Below are positions 6,903 through 15,400 of a stretch of DNA of 19,110 nucleotides, in pieces (position 1 is the stretch's first letter; each line of letters starts with the position of its first letter). Location: the NCBI GenBank assembly GCA_002439705.1, contig DJPE01000096.1, forward strand, positions 1-19,110. The letters are read 5' to 3'. The notes beneath the pieces were generated by a model. The model was not told where the DNA came from. It saw nothing but the letters and a program-made list of their open reading frames with translations, and searched no databases. Made by a program: the position numbers and the translations under genes. The stretch is from Christensenella sp. UBA6420 (GTDB lineage Bacteria; Bacillota; Clostridia; Christensenellales; DTU072).

Positions 6903-6950
6903 AGTTTACAAATTGTGATATATTAGATATAATTATACTATAAATTGTGT
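6903..6950 (+). promoter_or_regulatory. Candidate pair of NrdR boxes over the nrdR promoter
   Basis: The downstream box, 6935-6950 (atactataaattgtgt), matches 14 of 16 positions of the NrdR-box consensus as I recall it (acaCwAtATaTwGtGt). A weaker copy at 6903-6918 matches about 10 of 16. The two start exactly 32 bp apart, near three helical turns, as reported for tandem NrdR sites. The first covers the -35 and the second the start point, which would suit repression. The weak copy and AT-rich context keep this tentative. Confidence 0.5.
6905..6933 (+). promoter_or_regulatory. Sigma-A-type promoter for nrdR
   Basis: TTTACA (6905-6910), a 17-bp spacer and a perfect TATAAT (6928-6933). The expected start is near 6940, giving a leader of about 22 nt with AGAGGTG at 6951-6957 before the ATG at 6962. 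Upstream, 6859-6904 contains only AT-rich sequence. Confidence 0.8.
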
Positions 6951-6961
6951 AGAGGTGTAGG

Positions 6962-7423
6962 ATGAAGTGCATATATTGCGGTTCGCTCGAAAGTAAAGTC
7001 GTAGATTCAAGACTCAGCGAAGACGGCACGAGCATAAGACGCAGAAGGGAATGTCTTAACTGTCTTAAAAGATATACTACGTACGAGAAAGTCGAATCGG
7101 CTCCCATACTTGTAATTAAAAACAACGGCAACAGACAAGTTTTCGACCCCGCAAAGATTAAATCGGGTATTATGAAAGCCTGCGAAAAACGCCCCGTTCC
7201 GATGATAAAAATCGAAAAAATTGTCAACGATATCGAAAGACAGGTTCATAATTCGCTCGCGCAGGAAATTACATCCAAGCGTATCGGCGAAATGGTAATG
7301 GAAGCGTTAAAGGAAGTAGACGACGTAGCTTACGTTCGTTTCGCTTCGGTTCACCGCGAATTCAAGGATATCAACACCCTTTTGTTCGAGATAGAAAATT
7401 TGGTTCAGAATAAAAAAGACTAA
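6962..7423 (+). CDS. nrdR: Transcriptional repressor NrdR
   Basis: NrdR is the nucleotide-sensing repressor of ribonucleotide reductase genes; 153 aa is the usual length. The N-terminal zinc ribbon has C3-x2-C6 and C31-x2-C34 with the hallmark VVDSRLSEDGTSIRRRRECLNC between. The C-terminal ATP-cone domain (about 49-139) binds ATP/dATP and controls oligomerisation and DNA binding; it includes the NGNRQVFDPAKIKSGIMKAC start and the VDDVAYVRFASVHREF motif typical of the family. The gene has its own strong promoter with NrdR-box-like sequences over it, suggesting autoregulation. Its stop shares one base with the next start (TAATG), so the pseudouridine synthase is probably translated by coupling. 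Placement downstream of sigG and ylmC is a known clostridial arrangement. No reductase gene is in the window. Confidence 0.98.
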   Translation: MKCIYCGSLESKVVDSRLSEDGTSIRRRRECLNCLKRYTTYEKVESAPILVIKNNGNRQVFDPAKIKSGIMKACEKRPVPMIKIEKIVNDIERQVHNSLAQEITSKRIGEMVMEALKEVDDVAYVRFASVHREFKDINTLLFEIENLVQNKKD

Positions 7424-8274
7424 TGACGGAATTTACTTATACGGGGAAGGCAAGCAGGCTTTCCCTTATTTTAGGCGAAAAAGTCCGCGGAATTACTTAC
7501 GGAGCCATTCAAAAACTTTTCCGTAAAGGCGACGTGAGAGTAAACGGTAAAAAAGTTTTTAAGGATTCCGTAGTTACCGACGGCGATATTATAAGAGTTT
7601 ATTACAAAGAGCAGGAAAGGGATTTTACGCCGTTTTTCGACAACGAGTACATAGCGTGTTTTTTCAAGCCCGCTCGCATCGCCTGCACGGGTGAAAATTC
7701 TCTCGAAGAAGCGGTTAAATCAAAGTACGGATATATAATCTGTCACCGACTCGATACAAATACCGAAGGGATAGTAATTTTTGCAAAAACGGAAGAAGTT
7801 TTCGCCGAAATGAAAAAAGTATTCAAGACTCGCTCGGTAGAAAAACATTATCTTACCGCCGTGGCGGGGATAGTAAGGGGAAGCGGCGAATTAAAGGCGT
7901 ATCTTATAAAAAACGCCGACGAGTCTTTCGTAAAAATTTACGACAAGCGTATGCCCGGTTCGGTCGAAATAGTCACGAGATACGACGCAATATACACGGG
8001 CAGGAGCGGAAGCGTTCTCGACGTGGAACTCGTCACCGGCAGAACTCATCAGATAAGGGCGCACCTTGCTCACACGGGGCATCCCGTAATAGGCGACCCG
8101 AAGTATTGCCCCGAAAAAACGAACAGGTATTTCGGAAAAAAATATCAGCTTTTGAGAGCATATAAAGTGATTTTCCACATAGCGGACGGAGCTTTGGCGG
8201 CTCTCGACGGAGTTAAGATAGAATACGATTCCTACGATTATCTCGAAAACCTTAAACTAATAACCGAAAAATAG
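7423..8274 (+). CDS. RluA-family rRNA pseudouridine synthase
   Basis: A 283-aa enzyme that isomerises uridine to pseudouridine in RNA, most likely large-subunit rRNA. An N-terminal S4 RNA-binding domain (about residues 8-62, RLSLILGEKVRG...AIQKLFRKGDVRVNGKKV) is followed by the RluA catalytic domain. The catalytic motif reads HRLDTNTEG (108-116), with the catalytic Asp at 111 kept although the next two residues differ from the common HRLDRDTSG. The later block RTHQIRAHLAHTGHPVIGDPKY is standard. It starts on the nrdR stop (1-bp overlap) with no clear Shine-Dalgarno, so it likely relies on termination-reinitiation. RluC/RluD-type members share this S4-plus-catalytic layout; the modified position cannot be assigned from sequence alone. 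A role linked to nucleotide metabolism or sporulation is not implied beyond position. Confidence 0.93.
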   Translation: MTEFTYTGKASRLSLILGEKVRGITYGAIQKLFRKGDVRVNGKKVFKDSVVTDGDIIRVYYKEQERDFTPFFDNEYIACFFKPARIACTGENSLEEAVKSKYGYIICHRLDTNTEGIVIFAKTEEVFAEMKKVFKTRSVEKHYLTAVAGIVRGSGELKAYLIKNADESFVKIYDKRMPGSVEIVTRYDAIYTGRSGSVLDVELVTGRTHQIRAHLAHTGHPVIGDPKYCPEKTNRYFGKKYQLLRAYKVIFHIADGALAALDGVKIEYDSYDYLENLKLITEK

Positions 8275-8291
8275 AATTTTGTCGTAAAAAG

Positions 8292-8320
8292 TCAATTTTT
8301 GCCTTTTAATATCATATATT
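8292..8320 (+). promoter_or_regulatory. Possible sigma-E-type promoter for sigK
   Basis: TCAATTT (8292-8298), a 14-bp spacer and CATATATT (8313-8320) compare with the mother-cell sigma-E consensus kmATATT-N14-CATACAnT at 5 of 7 and 7 of 8 fixed or allowed positions. The start would be near 8327, a short leader before the ATG at 8345. sigK is sigma-E-dependent in B. subtilis, so the biology fits. The -35 part is weak. Confidence 0.4.
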
Positions 8321-8344
8321 GTAAGAGTATCTTATCGGAGCAAA

Positions 8345-9049
8345 ATGATATTAGAAGGATTTTTTACGCTTTTAAGCAACGTTTTATTGTTTTCTTCCCG
8401 TATCGACACGGGCAATTCTTTTCCGCATCCTTTAAGCGAAGAGAAAGAAAAAGAATACCTTTACAAGTTCAAAAAAGAAGGGGATTTGGAAGCTCGTAAC
8501 GTGCTTATAAAACACAATCTTCGTCTTGTCGTGTTTATCGCGAAAAAGTATGTCAATTACCCCGACAACGACGAACTTATAAGTATCGGAACGATGGGGC
8601 TTATTAAGGCAATAAACACTTTCGACCCCGACAAAGGTTCTCAGCTTGCTACCTACGCGTCGAGATGTATAGAAAACGAAATCCTTATGACTATGCGGTC
8701 TTATAAAAAACGCTCGTCGGACGTGTCGATATACGACAGCGTAGGGAGCGACAAGGACGGCAACGAGATGTCTATTTTAGACCTGTTGCAGACCGACGAA
8801 GAGAGCGTTTACGAAAAAATCGACGCGGAATTTTTACATAAAACGATAAAACGCCTTACCGAAAAATATCTTTCCGACAGGGAAAAAACAATAATAATCA
8901 TGCGTTTCGGGCTTGACGGTAATTATCCTATGACGCAACAAAAGGTCGCAGACAAATTAGGAATATCCCGTTCCTACATATCGAGAATAGAAAAGAAGTC
9001 GTTAATGAAATTGCGGGAAGCGTTTGAGCAGGAAAAAATACAGTTATAA
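8345..9049 (+). CDS. sigK: Pro-sigma-K, late mother-cell sporulation sigma factor
   Basis: A 234-aa sigma factor resembling B. subtilis sigma-K, which runs the last mother-cell programme (coat and cortex). The first ~20 residues (ILEGFFTLLSNVLLFSS) are hydrophobic like the pro-sequence removed by SpoIVFB in B. subtilis. The conserved NSFPHPLS segment follows, then region 2 (ARNVLIKHNLRLVVFIAKKY, ELISIGTMGLIKAI, QLATYASRCIENEILM), DVSIYDSVGSDKDGNEMSI, and a region 4 helix-turn-helix (MTQQKVADKLGISRSYISRIEKKSLMKL). The coding frame is continuous: no skin-type insertion interrupts it. GGAG at 8337-8340 serves the ATG. The 70-bp upstream gap holds a possible sigma-E-type promoter. The protease that would process it is not in the window. 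A sigma-E/sigma-K paralogue is the only alternative, and the separate sigE here argues for sigma-K. Confidence 0.93.
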   Translation: MILEGFFTLLSNVLLFSSRIDTGNSFPHPLSEEKEKEYLYKFKKEGDLEARNVLIKHNLRLVVFIAKKYVNYPDNDELISIGTMGLIKAINTFDPDKGSQLATYASRCIENEILMTMRSYKKRSSDVSIYDSVGSDKDGNEMSILDLLQTDEESVYEKIDAEFLHKTIKRLTEKYLSDREKTIIIMRFGLDGNYPMTQQKVADKLGISRSYISRIEKKSLMKLREAFEQEKIQL

Positions 9050-9050
9050 A

Positions 9051-9077
9051 CAAAAAGGCGTTTTTGACGCCTTTTTG
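9051..9077. terminator. Bidirectional terminator between sigK and rnpB
   Basis: A palindrome: 9051-9060 pairs with 9068-9077 (10 bp) around a 7-nt loop. A-tract and T-tract arms give a U-run on either strand. It starts 1 bp after the sigK stop and lies just beyond the RNase P RNA 3' end, so it can stop both converging transcripts. Confidence 0.8.
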
Positions 9078-9084
9078 CTTGGAT

Positions 9085-9403
9085 GCGAGACGGTCTGTAA
9101 GCCGAGTTCTGTCTTGAACGGACATCTGTCTAGACCAGTCGTTACCGAGAGGTTCAAGCGATTGTGAAAACGCGTCGGGCGAACGATCGTTTTCTCTCTT
9201 GCATCGAGTGGGGTTTACACGGCCAATTTCGTTGCCGAACTGCCGGTGCGCTCTTACCGCACCTTTCCATCCTTACAGTAATAATACTGCGGTTTATTTC
9301 TGTTGCACTATCCTTAAAGTCACCTTCAGCGGGCGTTACCCGTCACCCTGCCCTGTGATGCTCGGACTTTCCTCTTCTTGCGAAGCGTCCGTTCGGCCGT
9401 CTC
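9085..9403 (-). ncRNA. rnpB: RNase P RNA, bacterial type A
   Basis: This is the catalytic RNA that trims 5' leaders from precursor tRNAs. Read on the - strand it has the hallmark GAGGAAAGTCCGAGC near the 5' end, CAGGGTGACGGGTAACGCC, GTGCAACAGAAA, the type A hairpin GGTGCGGTAAGAGCGCACC, and GACAGAACTCGGCTTA near the 3' end. The ends are set by the P1 helix (9397-9403 with 9087-9093). P2 pairs GAACGGAC with GTCCGTTC, and P3 is a minimal 4-bp stem with a GCAA loop. At about 319 nt it is compact. In the L15 region the tRNA-CCA-contacting GGU of E. coli appears as UGU (9219-9217). A good promoter precedes it. It fills what would otherwise be a 450-bp gap; small open frames on the + strand here are accidental. 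Confidence 0.97.
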
Positions 9404-9409
9404 ACCGAT

Positions 9410-9438
9410 ATATTAACACAACGAAACGCTTTTTACAA
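9410..9438 (-). promoter_or_regulatory. Promoter for rnpB
   Basis: On the - strand TTGTAA (9438-9433), a 17-bp spacer and TAATAT (9415-9410). The predicted start near 9403 coincides with the 5' strand of the P1 helix, so the RNA may begin at or near its mature 5' end. Confidence 0.8.
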
Positions 9439-9469
9439 GTATAATTTGTTTTTATGGGTAAATAATCTG

Positions 9470-9487
9470 CCTATATCGTAATATAGG
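9470..9487 (+). promoter_or_regulatory. Hairpin overlapping the ribosome-binding site of the glucan synthase
   Basis: A perfect 7-bp stem (9470-9476 with 9481-9487) and a CGTA loop. Its 3' arm includes the AGG that begins the AGGGGGAT Shine-Dalgarno (9485-9492) before the ATG at 9497. It could dampen translation. A TATAAT at 9440-9445 upstream may be a -10, but I see no well-spaced -35. Confidence 0.45.
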
Positions 9488-9496
9488 GGGATAGTT

Positions 9497-12400
9497 ATGC
9501 CTTATATAATCGCGGCTTTGGCGGTTTTATTTATTTTAACGCTTATTTTTTACCGTTCCGAAAAAGTCAAAGTCGGTGACAACGTGATGAAAAAAATAGG
9601 TGAAAAAACGATTTCCGATTTGATATGCGACGGGTGCCTTAGGTCAAAAAACGTCGATTGCGGCAAAGGAATAAATCCGGCGAAGCTTATGCCGACGATA
9701 AAAAAAGCTACTAAAAGCATAGAAAAAAGGATAAAGCGGAACAATCCCGTTTCCGAAGGTGAAAAATGGCTGTACGAAAATTTTTATTTGATTTACAGAT
9801 ACGTATATTCCCGAAAAGACGATTTGAAAAGTTTGCCGCATATTAACGACCTGCCGAGAATAGTTTTTATCGCGAAAGGTATAGTAAATAATTCGCTCGA
9901 CACACTTACGGGGGAAAGAGTCCGCAAGATATTAAGCTCGGTCAACGATAGGGTTCTGTTACGATACGACGAACTTATGCAGTTTAATAACGCAATTTAC
10001 TACGCTCTGACGGAGCAGGCTTATATTCTCGCTCGGAGAATATTGCGGCAACACGCAATGGAATCCGATGCGGAAAAGTTCATTCCTACCCTTTTTAACA
10101 GTGACGTTTATCTCTATTTTTTGATGAAAAACAAAAAATTGAGCGATAAAAAATCCGATTATTTGCGTAAAAAGGGAATTTCGGAAAAGAAAGTAACCAC
10201 GAATTACAACAAAACGATTTTGTACAACGCAACTCTTGCCAAAACCGTTTTCGTCGGAATGAGAGAAGCCGAATCTTTCGTTACCGCCGAATATAACGTT
10301 AAATTTTTGGGTTCTTATAAAATTCTCGCGGAAAAATTCGATTTGGAATCGGTGTCGGTGAACACTTTGAAAGACTACTTTTCCGTAATTTCCGATATAA
10401 GTAAAAGCTGCGGAGCGGACGAAGATTACGTTGCCGAAAAGGCGGCGGAAATCGCCGTAAATAACGATAAAGATATATCGACAGTTTTATTCGACTATAA
10501 AAGAGAACTGAAAAGAGCGGTAAAAAAGGATAAAATTCCCACGCTGAAACCAAAATACGGATTGTGGAAACAAAGAATGTACGTCCTTTCAATAATCTTA
10601 CCGTCGCTATGCGGTGCGGCGTGCATAGCCGCGTTTTTTAACGTGGGAATCGGCGTACTAAGTTTCGTTCCGCTTGTTTTTATTGCGGAAAACTTAATAA
10701 ATTACGCCCTTAACGGCATCGTTAAAGACAAACGCGCCCCCGAAAAGAACGCGAAAACCGTTTCGTCCAACGATAAAGTGGCGGTAGTGGTAAGCGAATT
10801 TATAGTTTCGCCCGAGCAGTACGACGAAAGTATGAAACATATCAGGCTTTTACGCGCGTCCAACGGCGGCGAAAACGTTGAATTTTGCCTTCTCGTAGAC
10901 ACAAAGGGCGGAGATACGCCCGTAAGCGACGTAGATAAAGAAATTATCGAAAAAATAAAAAACAACGGTCTCGAAGAAGATATAAGTGTGTTTTTGCGAA
11001 AAAAGTCATTAAACGGCAAGAAATACGTTGCGCCCGAACGGAAAAGGGGAGCTTTGAACGCTCTTAATAAGCTGTTTGTAACGGGGAATTCGGAAGATTT
11101 CTACTATATCGGCAATCCGAACTATTTTATTCCGAAATACGTCGTTACGCTCGACGCAGACAATTCGCTTTTTACCGGCGACGTACTCGAAATGGTAAAT
11201 ATGATGTCGCATCCGTACAACAAAAAGTACGATTTAATGACTTTGCACAGCCGTTACGACTTGTTTTCGTTAAAAACGGTCTATTCCAAAAGGTTTTTGA
11301 ACGAGAGCGGAACCGAAGAATACCCCGTATATTCCGATTTGTTTTACAGGGCGTTCGGTCGAGATATTTATTGCGGAAAGGGAATTTACCGCCCCGAAGC
11401 GTTCTACAAAAAAATTGACGGTATATTCCCGTCCGGGAAAATTCTTTCGCACGATATTATAGAAGGCTCGGTGCTGTCTACGGGCGGAGCGACGACCACT
11501 CTCGAAGACGCGCCTAACGGCTTTATTTCCGACAGAGAACGCAAAAAGCGTTGGATAAAAGGGGATATTCAGCTTTTGCCGTTCCTTTTCGGACGGTGGA
11601 AAAACGACGAAAACAAAACCTGTCGGCAAAAAATCGAACCGTTTTACCGCTATATTATGGCAAAAAACGCTTTAAGCGCATTAAAAGCGAGTTTCCTTGC
11701 GGCGGCTATCCTTTACGGCATGTTTACGGGGATAAGTAATCTTATCTTTGCCGTCGGTTTATTTTTTGCACCGTACGTTATCGACGTAATAAAGGCGTTA
11801 AGAAATTTATCGTGCGGCACGAGAATAAGATACGTTCTGTCCGACGCGGCGAAAAAAATAGCTTTTTCGATAGAAGACGCTTTTACCCTTTGGTACTACG
11901 CTTTCGATAATCTGAAATTGTTTTTAGGAACGGTTTTCGCAATGATTACGAAAAAGGACTTGCTCCGTTGGAAAACTTACCGTGAATCGCAGACAAAAAG
12001 AACTATAAACGCGTTTTTCAGGGAATTTACGCCGTCTTTTGCCGTGTTGACGGCTATTGCTGTAGGTTTGTATTTCGTTAATCCGACGAGCGTATTTATA
12101 TTCGCGTACCTTGCGGGAGCGTTGATAGCGTATGCCGAATTGCTCTTTTGTTCCGAAAATATGATAGAAACTTACTCGTTAAGCGAAAGAGATAAGAAAA
12201 TTCTTTTACGCTACGCCGAAAAAACCTACAAATACTTTTCCTACGCGTCGTCCTACGACGCTCTTATCGGGGATAATTTGCAGATTAAGCCGTATAAGGG
12301 AGTGGCGACGATAACTTCGCCGACGAATATAGGATTCAGCCTTATAGCCCGGATTTCGGCGTATTATCTCGGAATAATCGACTATAAAGAGTGCGTCGAT

Positions 12401-15400
12401 AACCTGAATTTAATAATTTCCGCGATAGATAAATTGCCTAAATGGAAAGGAAATCTCTATAATTGGTACGATATTAACACGAAAAAGCCCGTAAACCGTT
12501 TCGTAAGCAGCGTCGACAGCGGAAATCTCGTCGCATGTCTTATCCTCTGTCGCGAGTTCTATAAAAAGCATAACGACGACGTGAACGAACTGAAAACCGA
12601 CTTGCTTGTAATAAATACCGATTTGGAAGCGTTGTACGACGAGTCGAAAAAATTGTTTTTTATAGGCTACGACGGCGAAAATTTCGTAGGTCACTATGAT
12701 TTGTTGAATTCCGAAAGCCGAATTTTAAGCACGATTTTTATGGCGTACGGGAAAAACACGGATAATTTCAGGTGTCTGCAAAGAGATTACTGCTCTTACG
12801 GCGGAAACACTCTGTTAAGTTGGAGCGGAACGGCATTCGAAACCCTTATGCCGTCGCTGTTTATTTCCGCGCCGAAATATTCGCTTATTTACGACACCGA
12901 AAATAACGTAGCCAAAGCCCAGTGTGAAAACTCGTATAACGGCTTATTCGGGATAGGCGAGAGCGGATTTTACTCTCTCGACGAACAATTGAAGTATCAA
13001 TATTACGCTTTCGGAATTAAACAATTATCGTTAAAAAACGAAAATACCGTTCCCGTAATAAGTCCTTATTCTTCGGCGATTTGCTTAAAATATCGTCCGA
13101 AAGAAACTATCAAAAATTTAATAAAATCGGAAGAAAACGGTATGGTCGACGAGTACGGTTTTTTTGAGGCGTACGATATGCGAAAAGGGGGCGGAAAGGT
13201 ATATTCCTACATGTCGCACCATCAGGGAATGATGCTTTGCGCCATAGCCGATTTCATCGAAAACGGGGTGATAAATAAGCTGTTCTCAAACGACGAAAAA
13301 ATAGCCGCCGCATTAAAAAACTACAACGAAATCACGTCAAGGTCGAAAAATAGCAAGTATCTGCCTAAAAACAAAGAAAAATATAATATTGTTAACGAGA
13401 AGATTTACAAAAATGTAAATAATTTAGAAGAATATTTCCACACATTCGCCTTAAACGACGGAGATTATAAGCTATTTATTAACGCTTTCGGGGGCGGATT
13501 CAGTCAAAACGGAGCAATTCTTTGCGGCAAATTCGGCGGAATTTACGAAGAAAACAACGGCACGTTTTTTCTTATTAAAGGCGAAGACGGCAAGATATTT
13601 TCGCCGACATACCTTCCGTTTGCCGACGAATGCCATTATTCCGTAAAGTATTTCGGTAATGAAATTATTTTAGAAAATTCGACGAAAAAGCTCGTGGAAA
13701 AAGTTTCGCTTTTGACGGGATTAAACGGAGAAACGAGATATTTTGAGTGTAGCGAAAATAATGTGGAAATTGCGTTTTTCAGTTCGATCACATTGAACAC
13801 TCTCGACGCTTATAATTCCCATCCGACGTATAACGGGCTGTTTATAGAAGCCAAGACTATAGGGCACGATTCGGTAATTTTACGGCGAAGAAAAAAGAGT
13901 GAAAACGAAAAGGACTCTGTGATAGGCGTTAAAGTTTGCGGACTAAAAAATCTTCGTTTCGAATGTAACGCCGAAAACTTTTTTGGAAGGAACGGTTCTT
14001 TACGCACGCCGAAAGTTTTTTCCGACGAAGATAAAACCGCTCCGTCGGTAGGCGACGTCCTTAATCCGTGCGTAGGGTTTGTCGGTACGCTTATGAAAAA
14101 TAACTGTTGCGTATCTTTGATTTACGGTGAAAACGAGAGCGAAGTTATTAACGGGCTTAATTCATTGCCCGAAGATACCTACTCTTTCGCATTGTTGAGC
14201 GACGGAAAAATCCCCGTAAGTACGGAAACGTGCGACGTTATCGGCGAAATTCTTTATCGTCCTTACCGTCAGACTACGCTATCATACGTATTAAAAAACG
14301 GAAAAACTCTTGATTTTCTCAATAAATGCAAAGGAAAGAAGCTCGTTGTATACAAGTACAATCCGAAAGCCAACGATAAGTTCGATAAATTTTTATCGCT
14401 GTGCGACGAATTGAAATTACTTGGAATTAACGCGTCTTTCGTAGTGGAAATCGAACGTGGAGAAAGGGAAACGGTAAGAAAATATCTTTCCGAAAAAATT
14501 ATTTCTCACCATATAAGCGATTGTGAAATATGTTTTTTCGACGAAAATGTAGAAAAATACGCCTTTATTACCCTTAATTACGACCTTAGTTTCCGCAAAA
14601 CTAAATACGTTCCCGACAAAAAATTCGAGCTTATAAAAGAAACGAACGAAAAACGCGGTGGCGAAATTTTACGGCACGGAGCAACTTTATATAGAAGCGG
14701 TAGCGGCGGATTCGACGAAAACGACGATTATATAGTGGAAGAAAGCACCCTTTTGCCGTACTCGAACGTTATCGGAGCGGAATACGGCGGTATGATTACG
14801 ACGAATAACGGCGGCGGCTTCTTCTATTTCGGCAACTCGCACGAAAACAAAATGAATAAGTTTGATAACGACCCGATTACCGACGATTTTTCCGAATTTT
14901 TATACGTTAAAACAGCGGACGGCTGTCATAGATTGAACTGCGGCGACGGAGACGGCAGGTTCGTTGCGTTAGAAAAAGGAAAGACCGTTTTCGTAAGCAA
15001 AATAAACCGCGTTACCTGCACGGTAAAATACGCCACTATCTGTAACGGCAAGGGCAGAACCATAACGGTGGACGCGGTAAACGGCGGGGGATACGCCGAA
15101 TTTGTTTACGGACTGTATCCGTCGTTAAGCTGGTATTACGAACCCACCTTTTTATCCTGCCGAGCCGACGGAAATTTGCTTACGATAACGAATATCGTCA
15201 GCGGAAATAAACTTTTTGTTAAGTTTTTGGCGGAAAATGTGCAGGATATAACTTTTCACGACGAAGAAAGGTCGCCGTACTGCGAATATTTTACCACGGC
15301 GGAAAACGTTAAATTCCGAATAGTTTTTTCGCAGGATAAGAGCCTTATCGAGTCTATTACCGCCGAAAACGTTTCTTACTACGAAGCGAAAGACAAAGAC

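Noticed and set aside
6859..6904. Terminator after ylmC (run of seven T near 6890)
   Set aside because: The T run is not preceded by a stable stem; only short AT pairings can be drawn.
8299..8499. 66-codon + strand open frame overlapping the sigK start
   Set aside because: It is out of frame with the clearly conserved sigK and lacks a ribosome-binding site.
8345..9049. Possible skin-like insertion in sigK
   Set aside because: The frame is continuous from the pro-sequence through the region 4 helix-turn-helix, with no recombinase gene nearby.
9164..9444. Two small + strand open frames of 64 and 81 codons after sigK
   Set aside because: They lie antisense to the RNase P RNA, whose conserved helices explain the sequence.
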